From NCBI GenBank assembly GCA_963792025.1, contig CAWBUS010000001.1, positions 62,001-126,000 on the forward strand: a stretch of DNA of 64,000 nt, read 5' to 3'. Positions 35,291 through 44,733 of the stretch are shown here, one piece after another (the first letter of the stretch is position 1; every line of letters starts with the position of its first letter). The DNA comes from Ginsengibacter sp963792025. Lineage in GTDB: Bacteria; Bacteroidota; Bacteroidia; Chitinophagales; Chitinophagaceae. A program made the position numbers and the translations under genes. The notes below the pieces were generated by a model. The model saw only the letters and a program-made list of their open reading frames with translations, had not been told where the DNA came from and made no database searches.

Positions 35291-36655
35291 ATGAAGAAAA
35301 GTTTATTCACTATTTGTTTAGTTGCATGTGCATGTATGTTATCTGCCCAAACAAAAAAAGTATTGGCAGATAAAATAATTGCAACCGTTGGCGATAAGAT
35401 CATTCTTAAAAGTGAAATTGATAACAGCATTACAGACATGCAACGTCAAAATATTGACATACCAGCAAACGCCAAGTGTCTTTTACTTGAGCAGGCACTT
35501 GGCTTAAAGGCCCTCGTATTACAAGCTGAAATAGATTCCATACCCGTTTCTGACGAGGATATTGATGCAGATATCGACAATAAAATAAGATATTTTATTA
35601 ATCAATATGGCTCAAAAGAAATTGTAGAACAAATTGCCGGAAAATCACTTTTCCAGCTTAAAGAAGATTTTAGAGAAACATTTAAAGAACAAAAACTGGC
35701 GCAGGGCGAACGTGACAAAATTGTGGCTGATGTAAGAATAACACCTCAGGAAGTAGAAGCGTATTACGACTCCATTCCAAAGGACAGCTTGCATTTTTAT
35801 GGATCGGAGCTGGAAGTAGGAGAAATTGTGATATATCCCAAACCAAGCCGCGATCTTGACACTTATGCGATCGATCAGCTAAACGAATACAAAAAAGAAG
35901 TAGAAAGCGGCAGTAAAAAATTTGAGACGCTGGCATCTTTATACACCGATGATCCCGGTAGTAAAGATAATGGTGGCCGATATGAAATTAATCGAAATGA
36001 AAAAACCTGGGATCCTGTCTTTCTTGCCAAGGCCTTCAGTTTAAAAGATGGCCAAATTTCCAGCGTTTTTAAGACAAAGTTTGGTTACCACATTATACAA
36101 ATGGTTAGTAGAAATGGAGACGATGCGGTGATACGCCACATTTTAAAAATTCCCCAGATAAGTTCGATTGAAGTAAACCAAACTAAAGAGAAATTAGATT
36201 CTGTTCGATCTAAACTGGTGGCTGGCACAATGGATTTTGGACAGGCAGTTTCGAAGTATAGCGAAGATCAAAACAGTAAGTTCACCGGCGGCAGAATTCC
36301 TGCAAGAGATGGCAGTACTTTTATTTCTATAGACGATCTTGATAAAGATCTCGTATTGATGCTTAAGGATCTTAAAGTAGGACAATATTCGCAACCAACG
36401 GAGTTTACCGATGACCGCGGGAAAAAAGCCGTGCGCATCGTAATCATCTTAACGAAAACAGAACCTCACCGCGAAAATCTTAAAGATGATTATGATAAGA
36501 TTGCCCAGGACGCCCTTGGGGAAAAGAAAAATGCTGCGCTGGAAAACTGGTTTGCCAAAAAAATCCCTTCCTTCTATGTAAAAATTGCCGACGACTATAA
36601 ATCCTGTCCGGAAATGCAGAAGTGGGAGACCAACTCATCAACGGTCCAAAAATAG
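35291..36655 (+). CDS. SurA-like periplasmic parvulin peptidyl-prolyl isomerase
   Basis: A 454-residue periplasmic chaperone. Signal peptide MKKSLFTICLVACACMLSAQ; a SurA N-terminal domain (~25-170, KIIATVGDKIILKSEIDNSI, TPQEVEAYYDSIP); a first parvulin domain (~172-280: LEVGEIVIYPKPS, YTDDPGSKDNGGRYEINRNE, FKTKFGYHIIQMVSRNGDD) and a second (~283-390: DAVIRHILKIPQIS, YSEDQNSKFTGGRIPARDG). SurA helps barrel proteins reach BamA. Confidence 0.92.
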   Translation: MKKSLFTICLVACACMLSAQTKKVLADKIIATVGDKIILKSEIDNSITDMQRQNIDIPANAKCLLLEQALGLKALVLQAEIDSIPVSDEDIDADIDNKIRYFINQYGSKEIVEQIAGKSLFQLKEDFRETFKEQKLAQGERDKIVADVRITPQEVEAYYDSIPKDSLHFYGSELEVGEIVIYPKPSRDLDTYAIDQLNEYKKEVESGSKKFETLASLYTDDPGSKDNGGRYEINRNEKTWDPVFLAKAFSLKDGQISSVFKTKFGYHIIQMVSRNGDDAVIRHILKIPQISSIEVNQTKEKLDSVRSKLVAGTMDFGQAVSKYSEDQNSKFTGGRIPARDGSTFISIDDLDKDLVLMLKDLKVGQYSQPTEFTDDRGKKAVRIVIILTKTEPHRENLKDDYDKIAQDALGEKKNAALENWFAKKIPSFYVKIADDYKSCPEMQKWETNSSTVQK

Positions 36656-36742
36656 ATTTTTACAAACAGCCTGATCCCTTAGCACCTTTCACACCTTACA
36701 TCTGGTCTTAAAAAAGAAATAACAAAACTATTTGTTTCACCC

Positions 36743-36773
36743 TTTGGCGCTGTTTTAGAATACCTTAATTTTG
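36743..36773 (+). promoter_or_regulatory. Promoter of purF
   Basis: TTTG (36743-36746), 19-nt spacer, TAATTTTG (36766-36773), matching TTTG / TAnnTTTG. The start site would be only about 10 nt before the purF ATG at 36790. Confidence 0.75.
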
Positions 36774-36789
36774 CGCTTCATTCCAATAA

Positions 36790-38637
36790 ATGAGCGATGA
36801 AATAAAACATGAATGCGGCCTTGCATTTATGAGATTAAGAAAGCCCTTTTCCTTTTACCGTCAAAAATATGGTACTGTTCTTTACGGCCTTAATAAGCTG
36901 TATTTGTTGATGGAAAAGCAGCACAATCGCGGCCAGGATGGCGCTGGCGTGGCTGCAGTGAAATTAGATACTGAACCCGGCTACCCCTTTTTGCATCGCA
37001 AGAGAAGTTCTGCAAACCAGGCTATTGCGGATATTTTTTCACAAATTGGCGAACAGATAAATGAAATTCAAAAATATCATCCGGAGATAGACCAGCATCC
37101 CGGCCTTATGAAAGGCCATATAGATTTTTTAGGAGAGCTTTTACTTGGCCATTTACGTTATGGCACCCAGGGAAAAAACAATGTTCAGTTTTGCCATCCC
37201 TTTATAAAACGAAATACTATACCAGCCCGCAACCTTGCCCTCGCAGGAAACTTTAACCTCGTAAATAAAGATGAATTATTTTCATTAATCAACAGTCATC
37301 CTGATGAGCTTGACAGGCAAAGTGACCTGGGTGCGATGATGGATGTGATTCACCATTTCCTGGTGAAGGCCGACGAAGCCTCCCCGGAAATTGTTGATAT
37401 AGTATCGGTCTTAAAAAAATCGGTTTCTCTATTTGATGGTGGTTTCACGTTCGGAGGACTAACAGGAAGCGGTATTGGTTTTGTTGTGAGAGATGCCCAT
37501 GGAATACGGCCTTGTTATTACTACGCCAACGATGAGGTAATTGTTGCAACAAGTGAACGTGCCGCCATTCGTACTGCTTTTAATGTAGGCGAAAATGAAG
37601 TGAAAGAATTAATGCCGGGATGTGCTCTAATCGCACATCATGATGGCACCTTTTCAACTGAGCCGGTACTAGAGCCGAAAGAAAGAAAAGCCTGCAGTTT
37701 TGAAAGAATCTATTTTTCCCGTGGAAGCGATGAAAAAATATATAGGGAAAGAATTGCATTGGGTTACCACTTAAGTGAAGGTGTTCTTAAAGCAGTTAAT
37801 TATGATCTTAAAAACACTATTTTTTCTTTTATACCTAATACTGCTGAGATCGCATTTTACGGTTTACTTAAGGGAGCAGAAGATTATTTGAATAAGACAA
37901 AGGTTGAAAGGATATTAAGTTGGGGCAAAGATTTTGATGAGGAGAAACTAACGGCCATGATTAACCGTAAAGTTAGAATCGAAAAGATAGCAATCAAAGA
38001 TGTAAAGCTTCGTACGTTTATCACCGCCGATACCAGCCGCAATGAAATGGTACAGCACGTATACGATATTACCTACGGAACTGTAAGAAAACATGAAGAT
38101 ACTCTGGTGGTTATTGATGATTCAATTGTAAGAGGAACTACCTTACGCGAAAGCATTATTCGCATGCTTTCGAGGCTCGAGCCCAAAAGGATTATTGTAG
38201 TTTCTTCTGCTCCCCAGATAAGATACCCTGATTGTTATGGAATTGACATGAGTAAATTAGGCGAATTTGTTGCATTCAAAGCCGCTATGGAATTGTTGAA
38301 AGAAAGAAAAATGGAATGCCTGCTTGATGAACTGGTAAATAAATGTCATGAACTAAAAAGGAACAACCGCTTAAGCAGTGAAAATATTGTAAGACATATT
38401 TATAAGCAGTTTACTGTTGAAGAAATCTCAAAAAAAATTGCCAAGCTTATTACGCCGGACGAAATAACGGTACCGGTTGATGTAATCTATCAAACTATTG
38501 AAGATTTGCACGATAGTTGCCCTACAAATCTCGGCGATTGGTATTTTACAGGGAATTATCCCACACCCGGTGGCAACCGCGTTGTAAACAACGCATTTTT
38601 AAATTACATGGAAGGAAAGAATGTGAGAGGCTATTAA
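36790..38637 (+). CDS. purF: Amidophosphoribosyltransferase, long Bacteroidota form
   Basis: A 615-residue glutamine-PRPP amidotransferase, first step of purine synthesis. The glutaminase nucleophile is probably Cys9 in HECGLAF, exposed by removal of the N-terminal peptide; HNRGQDGAG, LGHLRYGTQGKN and the ALAGNFNLVN segment complete this domain. The phosphoribosyl-transferase domain has VVIDDSIVRGTTLRES, the PRPP loop, near residue 440-455. The enzyme is ~100 residues longer than classic PurF (~500), with extra segments in both halves. Whether it replaces or accompanies a short PurF cannot be told from this window. Confidence 0.88.
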   Translation: MSDEIKHECGLAFMRLRKPFSFYRQKYGTVLYGLNKLYLLMEKQHNRGQDGAGVAAVKLDTEPGYPFLHRKRSSANQAIADIFSQIGEQINEIQKYHPEIDQHPGLMKGHIDFLGELLLGHLRYGTQGKNNVQFCHPFIKRNTIPARNLALAGNFNLVNKDELFSLINSHPDELDRQSDLGAMMDVIHHFLVKADEASPEIVDIVSVLKKSVSLFDGGFTFGGLTGSGIGFVVRDAHGIRPCYYYANDEVIVATSERAAIRTAFNVGENEVKELMPGCALIAHHDGTFSTEPVLEPKERKACSFERIYFSRGSDEKIYRERIALGYHLSEGVLKAVNYDLKNTIFSFIPNTAEIAFYGLLKGAEDYLNKTKVERILSWGKDFDEEKLTAMINRKVRIEKIAIKDVKLRTFITADTSRNEMVQHVYDITYGTVRKHEDTLVVIDDSIVRGTTLRESIIRMLSRLEPKRIIVVSSAPQIRYPDCYGIDMSKLGEFVAFKAAMELLKERKMECLLDELVNKCHELKRNNRLSSENIVRHIYKQFTVEEISKKIAKLITPDEITVPVDVIYQTIEDLHDSCPTNLGDWYFTGNYPTPGGNRVVNNAFLNYMEGKNVRGY

Positions 38638-38693
38638 TCTATATTAATTCCGGTACGAAATTGGAAGGGAAAATAATTCAACTTTATTAAGTG

Positions 38694-39185
38694 ATGAAAA
38701 CGCTATTTCTTATACGACATGCAAAAAGTAGCTGGGATAATATCACACTTCCTGATATTGACAGACCTTTAAATGAAAGAGGTAAATACGATGCCCCGTT
38801 AATGGCAAAAAAATTAAAAGACAAAAAGATCGAAATTGATGCTTTTGTATCGAGCCCTGCAAAACGTGCAAAAAAAACCGCGGAAATATTTATGGATGTA
38901 TTGGGTGCAAAGGAAAAAAAATTGGTTTTAGCTCCTTCTTTGTATGAAGCAACGTCAGAAAATTTTTATGATACTATTGAAAATTTAAAAGACAAACACG
39001 ATACCGTTGCCCTGTTTGCTCATAATCCCGGGATTACCGACTTCATCAATTCCCTTGAATGCTCATCTGTTTATGATATGCCTACCTGTGGAGTTTGTGC
39101 GTTTAAAATAAAAACAAAGAGCTGGAAAGGTTTTAAGGCTGCTTCCAAAGAATTTTTATTTTTTGATTACCCAAAAAATATTTGA
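38694..39185 (+). CDS. SixA-like histidine phosphatase
   Basis: A 163-residue phosphoglycerate-mutase-fold phosphatase. LFLIRHAKSSWDN carries the RHx motif with the catalytic His; DRPLNERGKYDAPLMA, SSPAKRAKKTAEIF and FAHNPGITDF (second His) follow. Such proteins (SixA type) remove phosphate from phospho-His proteins; the substrate here is unknown. ATG 38694 is preferred to the GTG just before it. Confidence 0.88.
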   Translation: MKTLFLIRHAKSSWDNITLPDIDRPLNERGKYDAPLMAKKLKDKKIEIDAFVSSPAKRAKKTAEIFMDVLGAKEKKLVLAPSLYEATSENFYDTIENLKDKHDTVALFAHNPGITDFINSLECSSVYDMPTCGVCAFKIKTKSWKGFKAASKEFLFFDYPKNI

Positions 39186-39193
39186 GCATCAAA

Positions 39194-40111
39194 TTAGATT
39201 CTTTTTATCGATAGGCTGCCAGAGTCTTCAATTTTTCTATTGGATAAGTATACGCCGGCAAATATCAACGTGCCGGCAATTAACTTATAAAAAGACAATT
39301 GTTCTTTAAGAAATATCATAGCTATTGCGACAGCAAAAACCGGCTGTGAATAAATATAGGCGCCCGCAACAGATGCACTTAGTTTTTTAATTCCATATGC
39401 ATTAAAAATATACGCCAAAAAAGTTCCTGGGATAGTAATGAGAAATAGAAATAACCAGTCCTTTAGCGTAAAAATATTCCACGTAATTTCTGAAAACTCT
39501 TTGATGCATAATGGAAGAGTCAAAAAAAATCCAAAAGTAAAAACCCACCTCATTATAAATATTGCAGAGTACTTGTTTGCAAGTGGCTTCACCAGAATAA
39601 AATAAAATGCATAGGCCAACGAACTAAATAGTATGAGCGAGTCGCCAAGAATAATATTATCACCCGGCGCTACAGGCTCTCGTGATGAAATTAATAAGAT
39701 AGCACCTGATGCACCCATTATAAGTCCAGCTGCTTTGGCAACCGTTAATTTTTCCCCCAAAATTCTGGCTGCGAAAATGGTTATCAATATCGGCGTAAGT
39801 AAAGTAAGTAACGACGCATGTATAGAAAAAGTGAGAGATAACCCCTTAATGAAAAGCATCTGATTCAAAGCAATTGCGGTTACAGCACAAAGGAGTAATG
39901 GAACAATTTCGCTTTTTTGAAACTTCGTTTTATCCGGATTAAAAACAAATATTATCCAGAAAAGAATTAGGCTTACCCCAATCCTAAGAATATTTAATCC
40001 AAAAGGGCCGGCATAGTGATGTGCGGTAAAATATTTTACAATACTGTAATTAGCAGCGAAAAAGAGGTTGGTTCCAATAAGCCCCAAATGCGCTTTTATT
40101 TTATGACCCAA
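39194..40111 (-). CDS. EamA/DMT-family transporter
   Basis: A 305-residue inner-membrane protein with about ten transmembrane helices in two EamA halves (LILFWIIFVF, SLTFSIHASLLTLLTPILI, LILFSSLAYAFYFILVKPLA, PVFAVAIAMIFLKEQLSFYK). The family exports amino acids or metabolites; the substrate cannot be told. The only in-frame initiator is TTG at 40111, 6 bp after the stop of the upstream glycosyltransferase, so it may rely on coupled translation. Confidence 0.88.
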   Translation of the reverse strand: MGHKIKAHLGLIGTNLFFAANYSIVKYFTAHHYAGPFGLNILRIGVSLILFWIIFVFNPDKTKFQKSEIVPLLLCAVTAIALNQMLFIKGLSLTFSIHASLLTLLTPILITIFAARILGEKLTVAKAAGLIMGASGAILLISSREPVAPGDNIILGDSLILFSSLAYAFYFILVKPLANKYSAIFIMRWVFTFGFFLTLPLCIKEFSEITWNIFTLKDWLFLFLITIPGTFLAYIFNAYGIKKLSASVAGAYIYSQPVFAVAIAMIFLKEQLSFYKLIAGTLIFAGVYLSNRKIEDSGSLSIKRI

Positions 40112-40117
40112 AGTGAT

Positions 40118-41245
40118 TTATTGATTTTCAAAATTGCCAGATTTAAGTGATAACACAAATTCGTTTATAACATTTTTATAGCCGTACATGCAGGAAGCTG
40201 CATTGCTAATCTGAAACGTCGAAGCGTTTTCTATCGCTTTTTTTAAAGAGACCTTATCCTGCTCAACTGAGTAAAAGAATTTTTTTTCCATAAGGTATCT
40301 GGCAAGATATTCCTGTTCCGTTTGACCCGGAGTAGGCACCAAAACGGCATTTTTCCCAAGTTTTACTAAATCCATAACAGTGGTATAACCGCTCCTGGAT
40401 ATAATTATCTTCGATTGCTGAAACGCTTTATTTAATTCATCTGCCGGAAGATGATTTAAGATTTTAATTGATCCATTATCCGACAGCAAATCTTTAGTTT
40501 CATTGGGTAATCCTCTAATAAGCAAAATATTCATATTAAAAGTCTTTAATTGAAAAAGAATCTCTCTTTCAAAAGAAGTTCTTTGCGGCTCCGGACCTGA
40601 AATCGAAATCAGGACTTCATATTTTTCGGGAAGGTCTTTCAATAATTCAAATCTTGATAACGGGCCTATGTATAAAACATTAACGGGCTTATTCTCCTGG
40701 TGAGACAAATCTCCGGCCAGTCCATTTTCGTTCCAATCAGGAACCCAACAATACATGTATTTCTTTATAAAATGATAATGAATCTTCTGGGCAATTTTTT
40801 CAGAAAAACGATTTTTTGTTTTGATTAAAAGTTGATGCGTTATATAAACTGAAGGAACCTTCTTATTATACATGCCAAATCTGTTATCAGAAATAACTGC
40901 ATCGATCTTATACTTTTTAATATTCTTTTTTATCCAAAAATTTTCTTTCAGGATAGAGAAAATAATTCTTGGAATTTGTAACATTAATTTGTTGAGCAAC
41001 GTCCCGCCGTCACCACTGTAAGTGATTTTATAGCCGTCAACACGTAAAATCAACAACGATGGGAACTCTTTTTTTAGTAAAAAATAACTATTTCCGGAGG
41101 CAGCAATTAATACTTCGCAGTTTTGAGTAATTAATTCCTTTATTATTGGAATACAACGGGTTGCGTGCCCCAGGCCCCAATCCAAAGGAGCTACCAGTAT
41201 TCTTGTCTTTGGAAGGTCGTTGTTAAAATTTTTGTCATTTATCAA
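40118..41245 (-). CDS. MurG-like glycosyltransferase
   Basis: A 375-residue GT-B enzyme. The N-terminal domain starts RILVAPLDWGLGHATRCIPI with the glycine-rich loop; the C-terminal domain has VLISISGPEPQRTSFEREIL, KAFQQSKIIISRSGYTTVMD and VLVPTPGQTEQEYLARYLME, matching the UDP-sugar-binding part of MurG and related diacylglycerol or polyketide glycosyltransferases. The apparent start is TTG 41245, with no ATG in frame nearby. The product is unknown. Confidence 0.86.
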   Translation of the reverse strand: MINDKNFNNDLPKTRILVAPLDWGLGHATRCIPIIKELITQNCEVLIAASGNSYFLLKKEFPSLLILRVDGYKITYSGDGGTLLNKLMLQIPRIIFSILKENFWIKKNIKKYKIDAVISDNRFGMYNKKVPSVYITHQLLIKTKNRFSEKIAQKIHYHFIKKYMYCWVPDWNENGLAGDLSHQENKPVNVLYIGPLSRFELLKDLPEKYEVLISISGPEPQRTSFEREILFQLKTFNMNILLIRGLPNETKDLLSDNGSIKILNHLPADELNKAFQQSKIIISRSGYTTVMDLVKLGKNAVLVPTPGQTEQEYLARYLMEKKFFYSVEQDKVSLKKAIENASTFQISNAASCMYGYKNVINEFVLSLKSGNFENQ

Positions 41246-41295
41246 AACATTGCAATAAATATTTGTGAAAATAGTTTAATTTAGAATGATATTTT

Positions 41296-41421
41296 ATGAA
41301 AATCGCAAACAAAATCCTGCTAGTATTACTTATTATGATTGCTATTTTTGTTATTAGTTGCAATGCTTCAAAAAAAAACAAATGTGGTTGTCCTAATAAA
41401 CAAGGAATGGTAGGATATTAG
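41296..41421 (+). CDS. Small lipoprotein, 41 residues
   Basis: ATG 41296 opens MKIANKILLVLLIMIAIFVI then SCNASKKNKCGCPNK and ends QGMVGY at TAG 41419-41421. It has a positively charged start, hydrophobic core and a V-I-S-C lipobox, followed by a short tail with CGC. It is too short for ordinary gene callers. It lies 24 bp before the ORF at 41446 and may be co-transcribed. Similar tiny Cys-containing lipoproteins are common in Bacteroidota; function unknown. Confidence 0.65.
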   Translation: MKIANKILLVLLIMIAIFVISCNASKKNKCGCPNKQGMVGY

Positions 41422-41445
41422 ACTATAAAAAACCAAAAAACCAAA

Positions 41446-41694
41446 ATGAACAAATTTAACCGGGATCTTTTGGTATTGTTCAAAGAAGAGTTGATGAACC
41501 CCCAGGCAATCGAACATGAAGTAGAAATGCTTCATGAATTACTTTATTCTGTTGAAAAAATAGATAATCTTATTGTCGCCCATGAGGTCATCAATTTGAA
41601 TAAATACAAAATAAGTTGTGATGAAAAAATCATTCGACAAACAATCGGCCTAAAAGAATTAAAGCCTTTCATTTTTCTGAATAATAAGAATTAG
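41446..41694 (+). CDS. Small hypothetical protein
   Basis: An 82-residue, acidic, all-helical-looking protein (NRDLLVLFKEELMNPQAIEH, MLHELLYSVEKIDNLIVAHE) with no signal peptide or known domain. ATG at 41446 follows the small lipoprotein. No family recognised; supported by its clean frame and position. Confidence 0.5.
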   Translation: MNKFNRDLLVLFKEELMNPQAIEHEVEMLHELLYSVEKIDNLIVAHEVINLNKYKISCDEKIIRQTIGLKELKPFIFLNNKN

Positions 41695-41715
41695 ATACTG
41701 GTATGATGGATGGAT

Positions 41716-42753
41716 TTAGTTAATTGTCCATGTTTCTCTTCCCTTTAATATTTTATCAAGATCACCCTTTCCTCTGGTTGTAATGGCTTCTTCAATTTGC
41801 ATGGACATTACGTCTTCGTAGCAACTTCGGTCGTGTTGGTAGAAAACCCCAAATGGCCTGGGAAGATGACCATCATGGTGGGGATTATCAAAAAGTCGTG
41901 TAAGTATTTGGGCTTTGTAAAAATCTTTCTCGTCATGTATCCATAAATCGTTTTCACTTATACCATTGCCTATTTCAACAGCAATTGGTTTAAAACCATC
42001 GAGTTTAATACCCTTGTTTTTTGCTACACCATAAACAAGTGGTTTGCCTTGTTCAAGAAACAATGCTTCCTCTGATTTTGATTTTTTTTCGGTAAATATC
42101 TCAAAAGCGCCATCATTAAAAATATTGCAGTTCTGATAAATCTCCAGGAAAGAAGAGCCTTTATGCGCATGTGCTCTTAAAATCATTGCCTGTAAATGTT
42201 TAGGATCTCTATCCATGGTGCGTGCAACAAATGTGGCGTCGGCTCCTAATGCAAGCGCTGAAGGATTAAATGGATGGTCGATACTTCCAAACGGTGTACT
42301 TTTTGTAATCTTGTGCTCTTCACTTGTTGGCGAATATTGGCCCTTGGTAAGCCCGTAAATTTCATTATTAAACAACATAAGGTTTACATCAAAATTTCTT
42401 CTTAGTAAATGAATGGTATGGTTTCCTCCTATGCTTAAGCAATCGCCATCCCCACTCACGATCCATACACTAAGTTCCGGCCTGCTGGCTTTAAGCCCGC
42501 TGGCTATCGCAGTTGCCCGCCCATGTATGCTGTGCATTCCATAAGTATCCATATAATAAGGGAAACGGCTACTGCACCCTATTCCCGATATAATCACAAT
42601 ATTTTCCCTGGGAATTCCAAGGGTCGGCATTATTTTTTGTACCTGGGCAAGTATCGAATAATCTCCACATCCCGGACACCATCGTACTTCCTGATCTGTA
42701 ACAAAATCTTTTGGGGTTAATGCTATTGGAACTGTTGTTGCGGTTTCACTCAT
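41716..42753 (-). CDS. 2-oxoacid:ferredoxin oxidoreductase, beta subunit (no alpha subunit in this window)
   Basis: A 345-residue thiamine-diphosphate-binding subunit. VRWCPGCGDYSIL and GIGCSSRFPYYMDTYGMHSI match the family, and GDGDCLSIGGNHTIH is the TPP/Mg motif. The start ATG 42753 (MSETATTVPIALTPKDF) fits better than an upstream GTG. The complex normally couples 2-oxoglutarate or pyruvate oxidation to ferredoxin and needs an alpha subunit. None is adjacent: upstream is an AhpD-like gene, downstream a small ORF on the other strand. Confidence 0.93.
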   Translation of the reverse strand: MSETATTVPIALTPKDFVTDQEVRWCPGCGDYSILAQVQKIMPTLGIPRENIVIISGIGCSSRFPYYMDTYGMHSIHGRATAIASGLKASRPELSVWIVSGDGDCLSIGGNHTIHLLRRNFDVNLMLFNNEIYGLTKGQYSPTSEEHKITKSTPFGSIDHPFNPSALALGADATFVARTMDRDPKHLQAMILRAHAHKGSSFLEIYQNCNIFNDGAFEIFTEKKSKSEEALFLEQGKPLVYGVAKNKGIKLDGFKPIAVEIGNGISENDLWIHDEKDFYKAQILTRLFDNPHHDGHLPRPFGVFYQHDRSCYEDVMSMQIEEAITTRGKGDLDKILKGRETWTIN

Positions 42754-42854
42754 TTCTAAAATATTATTGTTCAAAGTTAACACATAGGAACATATCGCAA
42801 ATGATAACGAATATGTAAAATGAAAAGTATTTATGAAATTTTTAATAATTGTTC

Positions 42855-43178
42855 CTAATATTCTGCTGTACGACGGGTATGTGGAATAAGAATTGTTCCG
42901 CCCAAAATATTTGCAACTGCAAAAATCTCATACATCGCTTCGGTTGAAACACCAAGCTCAAAAGATTTACCCAAATGATATTTGATACAATCATCACACC
43001 GCAAAACCATACTTGCTACTAATCCAAGCATTTCTTTAGTTTTTTTACCGAAAGCGCCTTGCTCGTAAGTGTTGGTATCAAGATTCCAAAGGCGCTTCAT
43101 CACAAGATTATTTTTGCTTAGGATAACGTTGTTCATTCTCTCACGATATTCATTAAAATCATTAACTAATGTTGACAT
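42855..43178 (-). CDS. Carboxymuconolactone decarboxylase/AhpD-like protein
   Basis: A 107-residue helical protein with the AhpD-type active site CDDCIKYHLGKSFELG, i.e. CxxC followed by His. This is typical of alkylhydroperoxidase-like thiol redox enzymes rather than true CMD. It lies 102 bp upstream of the 2-oxoacid oxidoreductase beta gene and might protect that oxygen-sensitive complex; that link is inferred. Confidence 0.88.
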   Translation of the reverse strand: MSTLVNDFNEYRERMNNVILSKNNLVMKRLWNLDTNTYEQGAFGKKTKEMLGLVASMVLRCDDCIKYHLGKSFELGVSTEAMYEIFAVANILGGTILIPHTRRTAEY

Positions 43179-43276
43179 CGTTTATCTTTTTAAAGTGAAA
43201 TATTTAGGTCAAAGTTATAAGCATTCATGACATGCAAATTCATTTTCGTTAATTTTACCGCCTATTATTATTTTCT

Positions 43277-44698
43277 ATGAACGACATACAATATGACTTC
43301 GGAATGATAGGGTTAGGCGTTATGGGCAGTAACCTTTTGCTGAACATGGCAGATCATGGCTTTGCCGTTATTGGCTACGATAAAAATCCTGATAAAACAA
43401 AACTCTTTGAGGCTTCCGCTTCAAAAAACACCATCGTAAAAGGTGTAAATACTTTAAATGAAATGATTAACTCTTTAAAGGTTCCGCGAAAAATTATGAT
43501 GCTTGTACCCGCCGGAAAGCCTGTTGATAGTGTAATCGGCGACTTGGTACCGGTGCTGCAACAAGGTGATATTATCATCGACGGAGGCAACTCACATTAT
43601 ACGGATACTTTAAAACGAATACTGGACCTTAAGGACAAAGGATTTCATTTTATGGGCATCGGCATCTCTGGCGGCGAAGAAGGTGCCAGGAAAGGCCCCA
43701 GTATTATGCCCGGCGGCGATAAGGAAGCATACGCAGAAGTGGAACCACTACTAAAGGCTGTAGCTGCGAAGGTGAATGATGTTCCTTGTGTTGGATATTT
43801 AGGTCGGGATGCTGCAGGGCATTATGTAAAAATGGTACATAACGGTATAGAGTATGCGATAATGCAATTAATAAGTGAATGCTACGATTTAATGCACAAT
43901 GGCCTTTCGTTGCCTAATACTGAATTACATGAAGTTTTTAAAAATTGGGATAGTGGCGAACTAAAATCTTTTTTACTGGAAATTACTGCTACGATTTTTG
44001 AAAAGAAAGATAAAAAAAACAGTAATGTTTATTTGGTTGACATGATCCTCGATAAAGCGGGAGCGAAAGGAACCGGGCAATGGACGTCGGAAGAAGGACT
44101 CAACCTGCCAATGCCCATACCTACGATTGATTCAGCCGTTATGATGAGAAATCTTTCTTCTCTGATAGATGAAAGAAAAGAAGCTGCTACACTATATAAA
44201 TCTACCTTGCAAAAAATAGAAACTCCAAAAGAAGAATTCGTAGAGTTACTAAAAGATGCATTCTGCTTTGCCACTATCGTTAGCTATGCGCAAGGTCTTG
44301 CAATGCTTACAAAAGCATCGCACGAACTTAAAATGGAAATTCCTTTGCCCGAGGTCGTTAGTATATGGAGAGGAGGATGTATTATTCGCTCCGCTTTATT
44401 AGAATATTTCAAAAATGCATATGATAATCCAGATTTAAAAAATCTGTTACTTGATGAAAATATTGCTGCCATTCTAAAACAAAAGGAAAATAGTGTTCAA
44501 AAAATTGTATCGCTTGGTGCGTTAAACAATTTCCCTTTGGCAGGGTTTATGTCATCACTAAATTATTATAATGCTTACCGCAGAAATTTATTACCTACAA
44601 ATTTGATTCAGGCTCAGCGGGATTATTTTGGAGCCCACACTTACCAGCGGATTGATGAAGAAGGAATTTTCCACTCCGAATGGGAAACAAATGCTTAA
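43277..44698 (+). CDS. gnd: 6-phosphogluconate dehydrogenase, decarboxylating
   Basis: A 473-residue enzyme converting 6-phosphogluconate to ribulose 5-phosphate with NADP. The Rossmann motif GLGVMGSNLLLNMADHGF is at residues 12-29; the substrate site shows GGNSHYTDT and GISGGEEGARKGPSIMPGGD; catalytic Lys and Asn occur in HYVKMVHNGIEYAIMQ. First gene of gnd-zwf-pgl, the oxidative pentose-phosphate branch. Confidence 0.97.
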   Translation: MNDIQYDFGMIGLGVMGSNLLLNMADHGFAVIGYDKNPDKTKLFEASASKNTIVKGVNTLNEMINSLKVPRKIMMLVPAGKPVDSVIGDLVPVLQQGDIIIDGGNSHYTDTLKRILDLKDKGFHFMGIGISGGEEGARKGPSIMPGGDKEAYAEVEPLLKAVAAKVNDVPCVGYLGRDAAGHYVKMVHNGIEYAIMQLISECYDLMHNGLSLPNTELHEVFKNWDSGELKSFLLEITATIFEKKDKKNSNVYLVDMILDKAGAKGTGQWTSEEGLNLPMPIPTIDSAVMMRNLSSLIDERKEAATLYKSTLQKIETPKEEFVELLKDAFCFATIVSYAQGLAMLTKASHELKMEIPLPEVVSIWRGGCIIRSALLEYFKNAYDNPDLKNLLLDENIAAILKQKENSVQKIVSLGALNNFPLAGFMSSLNYYNAYRRNLLPTNLIQAQRDYFGAHTYQRIDEEGIFHSEWETNA

Positions 44699-44733
44699 AG
44701 AGTTTAATAGAAAATTTAAAAGAAAAACGTTAC

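Noticed and set aside
43230..43276. Possible promoter upstream of gnd (TAATTTTA)
   Set aside because: The last base of the -7 element does not match and no clear -33 element is found.
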